Source: a virus
Reading direction: 5' to 3' (one strand)
IMG/VR virus record: IMGVR_UViG_3300045971_001064
Span: 34,739-98,738 of that record
DNA length: 64,000 nt
Shown here: positions 1 to 6,652 of the stretch, in pieces
How the letters are laid out: every line of letters starts with the position of its first letter
Position numbering within the stretch: the stretch's first letter is position 1
Translations under genes and position numbers: made by a program
Notes under the pieces: model-generated
The model's database searches: none
What the model saw: the letters and a program-made list of their open reading frames with translations, nothing else
What the model was told of the DNA's origin: nothing

Positions 1-451
1 AGACTCCTCCCTTGACGTGCGCCAGCGTCCGGTGGCCGTCGTACTTGCGCTGGATGGCGCACGGGAACTTGAGCGCCTTGGGCTTCTTCTCGATGGGGAA
101 GGCGAGCATGGGGTCGACACCGCCCTCGACGAGGTCAGACCCCTCCCCCGTCATGGCTGCTTCCTTGCTGGCGCAGTACCCCTTGGCCTTCTGCTGCTTC
201 TCCCACTTCGACAGCGCCTGAGCGCAGGCCTGCTCGTAGGGCGAGGTCTCGTTCTTCTTGCCGACGTTCTTGCCCTTGGCGATGATGTCGCGGGTCTCTT
301 GGAACTGGCCGCCCTCCTGCCCCCAGCGCGTGGAGATGATGGCGCTGACGGTCGGCAGAGCGCCACCCGAGTCCACGAGGATGTGCCACTCGATGACGTT
401 GCCGTTCTCGGCCAGCTTGTAGAGAGTGGGGAATGTGGTCGGGTTGGGCAT
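1..451 (-). CDS. ATP-dependent DNA ligase, N-terminal part (cut by the window edge)
   Basis: The frame begins at an ATG at 449-451 and stays open to the left edge, giving 150 visible residues. Residues 40-95 (WGQEGGQFQETRDIIAKGKN onward, then SPYEQA) match the WGR-like leader of large-virus and phage ATP-dependent ligases. Residues 134-141, QRKYDGHR, form nucleotidyltransferase motif I (KxDGxR), with Lys136 the predicted AMP-accepting residue. The enzyme would seal nicks in phage DNA during replication or repair. The remaining catalytic motifs and the OB domain lie outside the window. A GGGGAG Shine-Dalgarno sequence lies in the end of the upstream gene. It is the last visible gene of the operon starting near 2273. 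Confidence 0.85.
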   Translation of the reverse strand, partial: MPNPTTFPTLYKLAENGNVIEWHILVDSGGALPTVSAIISTRWGQEGGQFQETRDIIAKGKNVGKKNETSPYEQACAQALSKWEKQQKAKGYCASKEAAMTGEGSDLVEGGVDPMLAFPIEKKPKALKFPCAIQRKYDGHRTLAHVKGGV

Positions 452-460
452 GGTGGTGTT

Positions 461-778
461 CTACTCCCCTTTCGCCATCAGCGCAAGTCCCAAGATGGAA
501 ATCGCCATGCCGAGGTACTGCACCCGGCTGGGGCGGAATCCGTAGTAGGCGAGCGCCATGAGGGCGGAGATGGTGAGGGTGACCTCGAAGATGAGGGTGA
601 TGAGCGGCAGGGACAGAGTCGAGAACTTGGCAAGGTAGTTCCACGCGAGCACCGGCACGAGCCCGGTCGCCGGACCCCACCACGCACTGATGGTGCCAGC
701 GCGGATGGAGGTCATGATGGTGGCCGAGATGTAGCCGCCGATGGCGATGAGCACGAAGCCGAAGAGCGTGTGGAGCAT
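461..778 (-). CDS. Small multi-pass membrane protein
   Basis: 105 residues with about four hydrophobic segments: residues 5-25 (LFGFVLIAIGGYIS), 33-52, 56-78 and 88-102 (MAISILGLALMA). This suggests an inner-membrane protein with short loops and no obvious catalytic motif. It follows the upstream gene directly and ends 9 bases before the ligase start, so the two are probably translationally coupled. The function is unknown; a membrane-modifying or superinfection-exclusion role is possible but not shown. Confidence 0.75.
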   Translation of the reverse strand: MLHTLFGFVLIAIGGYISATIMTSIRAGTISAWWGPATGLVPVLAWNYLAKFSTLSLPLITLIFEVTLTISALMALAYYGFRPSRVQYLGMAISILGLALMAKGE

Positions 779-1090
779 CTACTTGCCCTTGGTGCAGTTG
801 GTGGGGTTGCAGCCGGTCGGGCAGCAGAGGGGCTCGCCGATGAGTTCCTCCAGCGGACGCGGCACCTCTGGGTACGCCATCGACCTCGCGATGACGAGGT
901 CCTCCCAGCACTCCCGCTCGCGCTCCTTGGCGTCGGCCAGCTTCTTCGTCTTGAGGTCGAACTCCTCCTGAGCCTCCTTCAGTCCGGCCTTGGCGTCAGC
1001 CAACTCATCCTGCACGCGGATGTGGTGCATGGTGGCGCGGTGGTAGGCCTCGGCAGCGACGACGGTCTTGGTGATGGGAGGGATGCTCAC
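779..1090 (-). CDS. Hypothetical coiled-coil protein with Cys-rich C-terminus
   Basis: 103 residues from a GTG start that overlaps the upstream stop (GTGA). This start is preferred over the longer frame because it is the normal coupling seen in this operon. Residues 20-65 are rich in Glu, Lys and Ala (KAGLKEAQEEFDLKTKKLAD) and should form a coiled coil. The C-terminus (CCPTGCNPTNCTK) has four closely spaced Cys that could bind metal. No family was recognised. Confidence 0.75.
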   Translation of the reverse strand: MSIPPITKTVVAAEAYHRATMHHIRVQDELADAKAGLKEAQEEFDLKTKKLADAKERERECWEDLVIARSMAYPEVPRPLEELIGEPLCCPTGCNPTNCTKGK

Positions 1091-1374
1091 GGCGTCACCA
1101 GCTTCATCATGGCGCGGCCCATGGTGACGTCGCCGTTGCGGAAGGCGATGGCGAGGCACAGCGCGCCGTCGAGGGTCGGGGCGACGACGCTGGTGTCCTG
1201 TCCGTCGACGTAGGGGTGGAACTGGTTCAGATGGCCGCCAGCGGTCAGCCCCGTGTCCTTCTCCCGCTTCACGACCTCGGTCGGGGTGAACTCCACGATG
1301 GAGTAGGGCCCCACCTCGTGGGTCTGCTCGACGCGCCCCCAGACGAAGCGCAGGCCGTTCGGTCCGTTGGCCAT
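1087..1374 (-). CDS. Hypothetical phage protein
   Basis: 95 residues, compact alpha/beta composition, no membrane segment. It starts with ATG just after the TAG of the upstream gene, and a GGTGAGG sequence lies inside that gene's end. It is the third gene of a six-gene minus-strand operon. Nothing in it points to a reaction; it includes a YVDGQD stretch and an MMK-rich tail. No family was recognised. Confidence 0.7.
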   Translation of the reverse strand: MANGPNGLRFVWGRVEQTHEVGPYSIVEFTPTEVVKREKDTGLTAGGHLNQFHPYVDGQDTSVVAPTLDGALCLAIAFRNGDVTMGRAMMKLVTP

Positions 1375-1376
1375 GG

Positions 1377-1622
1377 CTAGTACCTCACCGTGCAGCCCTT
1401 GAAGACGAGGCCGCAGCAGACGGTGCCCTTGGCGCGCACGCCGAGCGCGTTGATGGCGCTGAAGCCGGTGGCCGAGAAGTCGCTCTCCGCGCAGGCGAAG
1501 GGCTCGTAGCCGGTGATGCGGATGTCCCTGAAGCCCGCCGACTCCAGAGTCCGCCGGGCGTCGTCCTCGTTGGTGCAGGCGACGAGGGAGATGAGCAGCA
1601 GCGCGGCGAGGATGCTCTTCAT
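1377..1622 (-). CDS. Small phage lipoprotein-like protein
   Basis: 81 residues. The N-terminus (MKSILAALLLISLVAC) is a classic lipoprotein signal with a LVAC lipobox and Cys16 as the predicted lipidated residue. The rest resembles a small family common in phages, with an RITGYEPFAC segment and the C-terminal pattern CCGLVFKGCTVRY. It would be anchored in a host membrane. The start overlaps the upstream stop as ATGA; the longer open frame upstream is a shadow of the 1619-2251 gene. The role is unknown; surface or superinfection functions are guesses. Confidence 0.8.
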   Translation of the reverse strand: MKSILAALLLISLVACTNEDDARRTLESAGFRDIRITGYEPFACAESDFSATGFSAINALGVRAKGTVCCGLVFKGCTVRY

Positions 1623-2251
1623 GACGCCTTCTTTCTGAGGTTGGAGGCGGCCTCCTTGGCAGCCTTGATGCGGTTCTGGCGGTCCTGCTCCAGCGCCTTC
1701 TCGTAGGCGTCGATGGCCTTCGCGGGGATGCGCTGGACGCCCTTGGGGACGCGCTGGACCTTCGGCTGGGGCTTGGCCGCCCGAGCGGGCTTCGAGGCCT
1801 TGGCGGCCTTGCGGAGGGCCTCCTTGCACATCTCCAGCCCCTCGACCACGACGAGCCGGTCGAGCACCTTGTAGCCCTCGGTCTTCATGTACTCGGCAGC
1901 CTTCTTCGGGTCGCGAGACAGCAGCACCTTGAAGACGAGGACGGCCTCCTGCACCGCTCCGCGCTTGGCAGCGGCCTCCTCGTGCCGCCGCTTGTCGGCC
2001 AGCGCCGAGATGGGGAGCTTGGTCACGAACTCGTAGCGCCGCTCCTCGGGCTTGGCCGCGTCGGCCAGCACGCGCACGCGCTGGACGTTGTCCTCACCGC
2101 CGTACGGCTCGAAGTCGCGGCCGGTGACGGTCTTGCTGAAGGCGTCCATGGCCTGCTCGCGCTTGTTGAGGCTGCTGGCCTCCGGGGCACGGTCGTTCTT
2201 GAGGAACTCGTGCAACTCCGCCATCGAGAACTGCGTCTGCTCGGTCACCAT
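1619..2251 (-). CDS. Hypothetical basic protein, first gene of a six-gene operon
   Basis: 210 residues. The N-terminal half is mixed and the C-terminal third is strongly basic and helical (ALRKAAKASKPARAAKPQPK), which suggests nucleic-acid binding. A segment near residue 60 reads RVLADAAKPEERRYEFVTKL. An AACAGGAG Shine-Dalgarno precedes the ATG, and a class B promoter lies 29 bases upstream. It is coupled to the lipoprotein gene by ATGA. No family was recognised. Confidence 0.75.
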   Translation of the reverse strand: MVTEQTQFSMAELHEFLKNDRAPEASSLNKREQAMDAFSKTVTGRDFEPYGGEDNVQRVRVLADAAKPEERRYEFVTKLPISALADKRRHEEAAAKRGAVQEAVLVFKVLLSRDPKKAAEYMKTEGYKVLDRLVVVEGLEMCKEALRKAAKASKPARAAKPQPKVQRVPKGVQRIPAKAIDAYEKALEQDRQNRIKAAKEAASNLRKKAS

Positions 2252-2279
2252 GGTCGCTCCTGTTGAGGTGGGTCTCGGG

Positions 2280-2308
2280 ATGATAGCACGCGGCTCAGCC
2301 GCGCGCCA
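2280..2308 (-). promoter_or_regulatory. Class B promoter for 2251 operon
   Basis: Minus strand: TGGCGC at 2303-2308, 17-base spacer, TATCAT at 2280-2285 with extended TGC. The transcript would start near 2273 and have a short leader containing a Shine-Dalgarno. Confidence 0.65.
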
Positions 2309-2788
2309 CTAGCAGGGGGTCGAGGGGTAGGAGGCGTTGGCGCGCTTCAGCGCCTCGTTGTACTCGTCGGGCGACACGACGGCGAGGCCCTTGCGGACGA
2401 ACTCGGTCTCGATGGTGCGCACGAGCTTGCCGTTGCGGCGGTCGTAGGAGGCGTTGGTCCGGACGTCCCAGATGACGTAGGCGATGTCGGAGATGCGCTT
2501 CTCGGCCAGCCCGACGGCCGGGTCGCTCTCGAAGACCTCGGTGCCGTTGTCGAGCGCGAACAGGGCGGCCTCCTTCCACGACTCGAAGCCGAAGATGACC
2601 ATCTCGTTGTCGACCGGGTAGGTCGCGATGCTCTTGTGCTTCACGCCGCTCCGCGGGTTGGCGCGGGTGAAGGGCTGGCTGGAGTCGCCGCAGTCGCTGT
2701 GCCCGTGCACCGGCACGAAGACGAGGTGCGGGGTGCCGATGAAGTGCTTGAGGTACCGGGGCAGGTTCTTGACGGGGGAGTTGGTCAT
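2309..2788 (-). CDS. Hypothetical protein with leaderless-type promoter
   Basis: 159 residues starting MTNSPVKNLPRYLKHF. The segment FIGTPHLVFVPVHGHSDCGD and later MVIFGFESWKEAALFALDNG suggest a small alpha/beta domain; no family was recognised. The start is set by a TTGACT-N17-TACACT promoter that ends six bases before ATG, and there is no Shine-Dalgarno. The first residues MTNS are shared with the next gene upstream, as is the promoter-start block, which suggests the promoter and start codon move as a cassette. Confidence 0.8.
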   Translation of the reverse strand: MTNSPVKNLPRYLKHFIGTPHLVFVPVHGHSDCGDSSQPFTRANPRSGVKHKSIATYPVDNEMVIFGFESWKEAALFALDNGTEVFESDPAVGLAEKRISDIAYVIWDVRTNASYDRRNGKLVRTIETEFVRKGLAVVSPDEYNEALKRANASYPSTPC

Positions 2789-2794
2789 GGAAGG

Positions 2795-2823
2795 AGTGTA
2801 CCCTAGTTCGAGGTGGGAGTCAA
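2795..2823 (-). promoter_or_regulatory. Class A leaderless promoter
   Basis: TTGACT at 2818-2823, 17-base spacer, TACACT at 2795-2800, then CCTTCC and ATG. Transcription should start at or next to the A of ATG. Confidence 0.8.
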
Positions 2824-2826
2824 GGC

Positions 2827-3102
2827 CTACAGCTTCCCGGCGAGGTACTCGGCGAGGTGGATGGCCGAATCGGCGTCCGAGCACATGAAGTGGCCGACCA
2901 TCGCGCGGCCGTTGGTGCGGCAGCCGAAGAGCACGGCCTCGACGGAGTGAGTGTCGCCGCCGCGGTCGGGCATGAAGGGGGTGACCTCGACCCGGACGGT
3001 CTCGCTCGACGCGGTGCCGTAGACGTGGCGGAACTTGCGGACCTTGCCGTCGACGACGCAGGGAGCCTTCTTGTCGCTGGAGATGCGGAATGAGTTGGTC
3101 AT
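2827..3102 (-). CDS. Hypothetical protein with leaderless-type promoter
   Basis: 91 residues starting MTNSFRISSDKKAP. It contains RVEVTPFMPDRGGDTHSVEA and a C-terminal DADSAIHLAEYLAGKL helix. The ATG at 3100-3102 is chosen because a perfect class A promoter ends six bases upstream; the longer frame would start inside the promoter. No family was recognised. It sits at the head of the minus block and faces away from the plus gene at 3321. Confidence 0.78.
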   Translation of the reverse strand: MTNSFRISSDKKAPCVVDGKVRKFRHVYGTASSETVRVEVTPFMPDRGGDTHSVEAVLFGCRTNGRAMVGHFMCSDADSAIHLAEYLAGKL

Positions 3103-3108
3103 GGAAGG

Positions 3109-3137
3109 AGTGTACCACCAGCCCGGACACGAGTCAA
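3109..3137 (-). promoter_or_regulatory. Class A leaderless promoter
   Basis: TTGACT at 3132-3137, 17-base spacer, TACACT at 3109-3114, CCTTCC, ATG. The -10 to ATG block is identical to the copies at 2795 and 17903. Confidence 0.8.
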
Positions 3138-3175
3138 GCGCGCAGCCGCTCATTCTCGGTGATGTAGGGTCTGAT

Positions 3176-3226
3176 GTCGGGAATAACCGACGTCATTTCG
3201 GGCGTTTCAACTATTATCACCCGAAA
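3176..3226. promoter_or_regulatory. AT-rich divergent control region with two inverted repeats
   Basis: GTCGG/CCGAC (3176-3180 and 3187-3191) is followed by a 7-base perfect repeat TTTCGGG/CCCGAAA (3196-3202 and 3220-3226). The second repeat encloses TATTAT at 3212-3217. It is noticeably AT-richer than its surroundings. It lies between divergent genes and looks like an operator or a structured leader. Confidence 0.4.
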
Positions 3227-3294
3227 CTCCAGTGATTCCGCTGAGTCGTCTTTCCTCGACAGCCGATGTCGCCATCGCCCGACACAAGCGCGTG

Positions 3295-3301
3295 CAATCA
3301 T
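3295..3301 (+). promoter_or_regulatory. Class C element (divergent copy) before 3321 gene
   Basis: CAATCAT preceded by GCGTG; this is a weaker match to the YAATCTAGG family. It lies 20 bases before the ATG, with an AAAGGAG ribosome site between them. Confidence 0.35.
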
Positions 3302-3320
3302 TCATGTAAAGGAGCAACAC

Positions 3321-3620
3321 ATGACCACCAAGAACTTCAGCATCGTCGGCGCCGGTCTCGGTCTCACTGCCTTCCTCGCGGTCGGGCTGCTGCCTGCCGT
3401 CCTGTACGGGGGCTACGCGGGCCTGATGCTGGCCAGCGGCATCGCGGGCACGCCTGTCCAGCCGACGGCCCTCGTCAAGGGGCTCATCGTCTTCGGGATG
3501 GTGCTCGGCGTGACCGGCGTGGCCTCGCTCTTCGCGGTGCTCGGCTCGGTGGCTGGCGCGGCCGTGGGGGCGCTCACGGCGCCAGTCAGGCGCTCGATGG
3601 CGCCTCAAGGCGACCGCTAG
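3321..3620 (+). CDS. Small two-to-three-pass membrane protein
   Basis: 99 residues. The start is fixed by AAAGGAG at 3308-3314. Hydrophobic segments are at residues 6-30 (FSIVGAGLGLTAFLAVGLLP), 33-45 and 55-85 (LIVFGMVLGVTGVASLFAVL), with a basic tail. A lone plus-strand gene between minus blocks. Its stop overlaps the stop of the convergent 3617-4306 gene through CTAG. The function is unknown; it could be a holin-like or envelope protein. Confidence 0.75.
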   Translation: MTTKNFSIVGAGLGLTAFLAVGLLPAVLYGGYAGLMLASGIAGTPVQPTALVKGLIVFGMVLGVTGVASLFAVLGSVAGAAVGALTAPVRRSMAPQGDR

Positions 3621-4306
3621 ACGCCCTTCGCGTCAAGCTCGTCGACCATGCCCTTGAACCGGGCGATGTCGACCAGCTTGGCGCGGCCCTCGTGGACCGT
3701 GAACTTGGAGAAGTCCTTGAGCGGCGCGTGCGGGCGCTTGACCTTCAGCAGGCTGGTCTTCCCGGCGGTCATCTCGATGCGTGCGTGCATGCCGTGGCGG
3801 TCGGCCTTCTTCACGACCTCGAAGCTCGTGGGGAAGTAGGCACTGGCGCCGACGCTGACCCAGCTTTTGGCGCCCGGGATGCGGATGAGCGCCCAGCGGA
3901 TGCCGTCGTAGACGCAGTCCCACCTCTGACCACCCTCGATGCCGCCGGACATCGCCTTCATCCACTCGGGGCGGTTCGGCTCCTTCACCTTGCGCTCCGG
4001 CTTCGGCGGAGGCGGCTCGTACGGCACTGGCGCGGGCAGCGCGGCGCCGCAGGACGGGCAGTGCTTCCACCAGTCAGGGCGCACGTGAAGAACGCAGCCG
4101 CAGGGGTAGCGGTACTTGTCGTCCTCGCAGACCCAGCGCGCTTCCTCGTTGTCGCCGCCGTCGTGAAGCCACTTGGGCACGCCATTCTCTTCGGGGATGG
4201 GCCACTTCGCAGCCGCCCACCCACCGCCGAACTTGGGCCAGATGACGTACTTGCCGTCGTTGGAGTGGTGGTAGCCCTCAGAGTCCTTCTTGCCGAAGAC
4301 CAGCAT
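3617..4306 (-). CDS. Hypothetical zinc-ribbon protein
   Basis: 229 residues from MLVFGKKDSEG. The middle contains a two-pair Cys arrangement (CGCVLHVRPDWWKHCPSCGA, residues 72-91), a probable zinc ribbon, followed by a Pro-rich linker (PVPYEPPPPKP) and a C-terminal alpha/beta domain (residues 120-229). The start shares a base with the upstream stop (TGATG). The role is unknown. Confidence 0.75.
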   Translation of the reverse strand: MLVFGKKDSEGYHHSNDGKYVIWPKFGGGWAAAKWPIPEENGVPKWLHDGGDNEEARWVCEDDKYRYPCGCVLHVRPDWWKHCPSCGAALPAPVPYEPPPPKPERKVKEPNRPEWMKAMSGGIEGGQRWDCVYDGIRWALIRIPGAKSWVSVGASAYFPTSFEVVKKADRHGMHARIEMTAGKTSLLKVKRPHAPLKDFSKFTVHEGRAKLVDIARFKGMVDELDAKGV

Positions 4307-4503
4307 CAGTCCTCCGGGTAGAAGACGGTGTAGGGGTAGTGGAGCCCTTCCTGAGAGTCGAAGACCACCTTGGCTGCGGCCGACTGCTCGCGCGTCAGCG
4401 AGCCGAGGAAGTAGACGACCTGCTCTTGGTTGGGGAAGTTGTCCCAGCGCCACGCAGGCTGCGTGTGGCGGCCGACCTCGTCGAGTTGCTGAACGCCGCC
4501 CAT
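4306..4503 (-). CDS. Hypothetical small protein
   Basis: 65 residues starting MGGVQQLDEVGRHTQPA. It contains WRWDNFPNQEQVVYFLGSL, then a helical LTREQSAAAKVVF and an acidic end. It sits between, and is coupled to, the DUF7768-like gene and the zinc-ribbon gene. No family was recognised. Confidence 0.7.
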   Translation of the reverse strand: MGGVQQLDEVGRHTQPAWRWDNFPNQEQVVYFLGSLTREQSAAAKVVFDSQEGLHYPYTVFYPED

Positions 4504-4505
4504 GG

Positions 4506-5060
4506 CTACGCCCTCTTGGTCATGTACGTGCGGGCGGTGGCCAGCGCGTCACGGGGGAGCAGCACGTTGAAGAACTCCTCGCCGCAGGTGGCGCAGACGA
4601 CCTCCTTGGCGGGGGCGTCGGGGTCGATGACTTGGGCGTCCGGGGACGGCTGCTGGTGCTCGCAGTAGACCGGGTCGTTCTCGACGGCCCACTCCGAGCC
4701 CAGCGAGCGCGGGATGTAGAGCATGCCGATGCGGTCGGAGTGGGCGATGCCCTCCTGCATGCCGCGCGAGACGCCGCGGTCGGTGTAGAGGGCGCGGAAG
4801 GCTCCCGCCGCCAACAGCGCCTCGGCCATCTTGAACCCGGCCTCGATGCCCTGCTTGCGCTGCTCGGGCTTGGTGTCGTCGAGCGCGCCGGGGAAGAAGC
4901 CGTGGGAGCCGTAGGGCACCTCGCCGCGAGCGAGGCAGTCCTGAATCGCCGCGCGCAGGTAGGCGATGTTCCGGCGGTAGGCCACCGGGTTGGCGCCCGC
5001 GTAGGGGCTCTCGATGATGCAGACGCGGGTGGCTCGGGTGTCGCTGTTGGGGCTGGTCAT
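4506..5060 (-). CDS. DUF7768-type protein, nucleoside-deoxyribosyltransferase-like fold
   Basis: 184 residues. Residues 10-120 follow the pattern of this phage and bacterial family: VCIIESPYAGANPVAYRRN, then ARGEVPYGSHGFFPGALDDT, then a helix EQRKQGIEAGFKMAEA, then RALYTDRGVSRGMQEGI. The fold resembles nucleoside 2-deoxyribosyltransferases and TIR-type domains that act on nucleosides or NAD. The C-terminus adds a Cys-rich zinc knuckle (VCATCGEEF). The start ATG at 5058-5060 follows the upstream stop by 8 bases; the longer frame is a shadow. The family fold is recognised, but the substrate is not known. Confidence 0.75.
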   Translation of the reverse strand: MTSPNSDTRATRVCIIESPYAGANPVAYRRNIAYLRAAIQDCLARGEVPYGSHGFFPGALDDTKPEQRKQGIEAGFKMAEALLAAGAFRALYTDRGVSRGMQEGIAHSDRIGMLYIPRSLGSEWAVENDPVYCEHQQPSPDAQVIDPDAPAKEVVCATCGEEFFNVLLPRDALATARTYMTKRA

Positions 5061-5068
5061 GTGTGCTC

Positions 5069-5326
5069 CTAGAAGGCGATGTCGCCGGAGGTCAGGTAGC
5101 TGGTGCGGCGGCGGATGTAGGTGTCTGCGATGGTGATGTGCACCGTGCCGTCGACGAGGGTGTACTTCTCGCCCATCACGAGCATGTCGCCTGTGAGGAT
5201 GGAGGTGCGGTCCTTCGGCAAGGAGCTTGCGTTGAGGAGGTTGAAGATGCGCTGGGCGGCTTCGTCTCGGCGCTCCTGACTGACGGCGGCACCGTTCCAG
5301 TTCTCCATCTTTGCGATGTTGGGCAT
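5069..5326 (-). CDS. Hypothetical small protein with a structured leader
   Basis: 85 residues. An N-terminal helical segment (RRDEAAQRIFNLLNASS) is followed by a beta-rich C-terminus (YTLVDGTVHITIADTYIRRR). A strong AGAGGAG precedes the ATG. A 90-base leader with a 74-base folded element and a class B promoter lie upstream, so this first gene of the operon may be controlled at the RNA level. No family was recognised. Confidence 0.75.
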   Translation of the reverse strand: MPNIAKMENWNGAAVSQERRDEAAQRIFNLLNASSLPKDRTSILTGDMLVMGEKYTLVDGTVHITIADTYIRRRTSYLTSGDIAF

Positions 5327-5344
5327 GCGCTCTCCTCTGAGGTG

Positions 5345-5418
5345 GTGTCAGGCCCACCCTGCTACAGGGAATCGGCCGCTAAGCCATCAGGACGTTCATC
5401 CGTCGTGGAGCCTGACAC
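5345..5418 (-). ncRNA. Candidate four-way-junction RNA element in the leader
   Basis: A perfect 9-base inverted repeat (GCCTGACAC at 5410-5418 on the plus strand against GTGTCAGGC at 5345-5353) closes three inner hairpins. In transcript order these are GACG-GATGAA-CGTC, UGGC-UUAGCG-GCCG and CCCUG-UAG-CAGGG. The class B start site would be near 5416, so the RNA begins inside the closing stem. The 7-base stem from that start is followed by A and then CCA, like a tRNA acceptor end, but there is no T-loop consensus. Confidence 0.45.
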
Positions 5419-5422
5419 AGAG

Positions 5423-5451
5423 ACCATAGCACGACCCCTCGACGTGCGCCA
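5423..5451 (-). promoter_or_regulatory. Class B promoter for 5326 operon
   Basis: TGGCGC at 5446-5451, 17-base spacer, TATGGT at 5423-5428 with extended TGC. Confidence 0.65.
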
Positions 5452-5461
5452 CTCTGGGCCG

Positions 5462-5470
5462 TAATCTAGG
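5462..5470 (+). promoter_or_regulatory. Class C element before virion block
   Basis: TAATCTAGG preceded by GGGCCG. It lies 22 bases before the ATG at 5493 and starts 11 bases beyond the -35 of the opposing class B promoter. Confidence 0.55.
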
Positions 5471-5492
5471 GAGGGTACAGGAGAACTTCCAG

Positions 5493-5810
5493 ATGCCCAC
5501 GGTCACCGAGAAGCACATCGCCAACAAGAAGCGCATCGGCACTCTCGACGGGAAGCCCGTCATCGAGTTGATGACCACGGGCGGCCTGTACATGGTGGTC
5601 ATGAACAAGAATGGCAACGTGGAGACGCTCGGCACTGGTCCTCACCGCGCTGTCGCCCGCTTCCTCGCCAAGAAGCGCGAGCCGAACCTCGTCGTCACCG
5701 AGCTTTCCAAGTCGGACTGGCTCGACGAGGCGGCCATCATGTCGGTGGCTCCGAAGTACGAGGAGTTGGCCGAGCGCTTCAACGAGTTGGCTCGCGGCAT
5801 CGTCAGGTAG
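5493..5810 (+). CDS. Hypothetical virion-block protein
   Basis: 105 residues opening a plus-strand late block. The N-terminal half is beta-rich (GKPVIELMTTGGLYMVVMNK); the C-terminal half is helical (PKYEELAERFNELARGIVR). An AGGAGAAC Shine-Dalgarno is present. The product is small and soluble. It could be a head or neck accessory protein, judging only from position. Confidence 0.7.
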   Translation: MPTVTEKHIANKKRIGTLDGKPVIELMTTGGLYMVVMNKNGNVETLGTGPHRAVARFLAKKREPNLVVTELSKSDWLDEAAIMSVAPKYEELAERFNELARGIVR

Positions 5811-5812
5811 AG

Positions 5813-6652
5813 ATGGCGACTGGCAACAAAGCGCGCGAGGCAGGGACGACCCTGTTCACGCTCCTCCCTGAGGAGTCGACGACACTCGACGTCGTCGCGT
5901 TCGACCATCTCGTCCGCATCCGCGGCGTGAAGTTCGTGCACCACCGCGCCATCCCGTGCCCTGTCGGCCTCACCGACGAGAACGACGTCCACCGCACCCA
6001 CGCCGACCACTCGGGCTGCTCGAACGGCTTCATCTACAAGCCCATCGGCCGAGTCACGGCCGTCTTCACCTCGAACGCCACCGACCCGAAGAAGGTCAAC
6101 GAGGGCATGTTCGACGGCTCGACGGTCGTCATCACGTTCCCTCGCTTCTACGACGAGCCCGCCGACAAGCGTATCATGGTCCGCCCCATCGACCGGCTGT
6201 ACTTGGAGGAGGAAGACCTCCTCGTGGCCATCTGGGACAAGACGCACCGCCGCAACGACGGCCAGCCCGACCGAGCGGAGTTCCCCATCGTGAAGGTGGA
6301 GCACCTCGTCGACGCCAACGAGGCGTGGTGGACGCAGGGAGTGGACTTCGACGTCATCGCCGGGAACATCGTGTGGCGCGCGGGCCGAGGCCCTGCGACG
6401 GGCACGGTCTTCTCGGTCTGGTACCAGTACAGGCCCTACTGGTACATCGACCGCCTCATTCACGAGATTCGCGTCTCTCCTGTTCCCGACTACTTGGACG
6501 GCAATCTTATCGCCATGGAGCGACTCGCCTACGGCGCGATGTGCCAGCGCGAGTACGTCTACAGGAACCAGCAGAATGACGACCTCGCTCCTGACAACAG
6601 GGGTAGGAAGCAGCGCGGACCGGATAGTCCCGAACCCTCCGAGGTCTTCTAG
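5813..6652 (+). CDS. Probable virion structural protein (head/neck region)
   Basis: 279 residues, beta-rich, no signal or membrane segment. Segments such as GDGYDFDVIAGNIVWRAG-type strands around residues 175-190 and IYKPIGRVTAVFTSN near residue 65 look like a virion jelly-roll or connector protein. The C-terminus is charged and disordered (RGRKQRGPDSPEPSEVF). It starts 2 bases after the previous stop. A virion role is inferred from the late-strand context, since no family was recognised with certainty. Confidence 0.65.
   Translation: MATGNKAREAGTTLFTLLPEESTTLDVVAFDHLVRIRGVKFVHHRAIPCPVGLTDENDVHRTHADHSGCSNGFIYKPIGRVTAVFTSNATDPKKVNEGMFDGSTVVITFPRFYDEPADKRIMVRPIDRLYLEEEDLLVAIWDKTHRRNDGQPDRAEFPIVKVEHLVDANEAWWTQGVDFDVIAGNIVWRAGRGPATGTVFSVWYQYRPYWYIDRLIHEIRVSPVPDYLDGNLIAMERLAYGAMCQREYVYRNQQNDDLAPDNRGRKQRGPDSPEPSEVF

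Noticed and set aside
5342-5418. Element read as a functional tRNA because of a 7-base closing stem followed by ACCA
   Set aside because: The anticodon arm has a 6-base loop, the third arm has a 3-base loop instead of the 7-base T-loop, and no GTTCRA motif is present on either strand. Kept only as a tRNA-like or structured leader.
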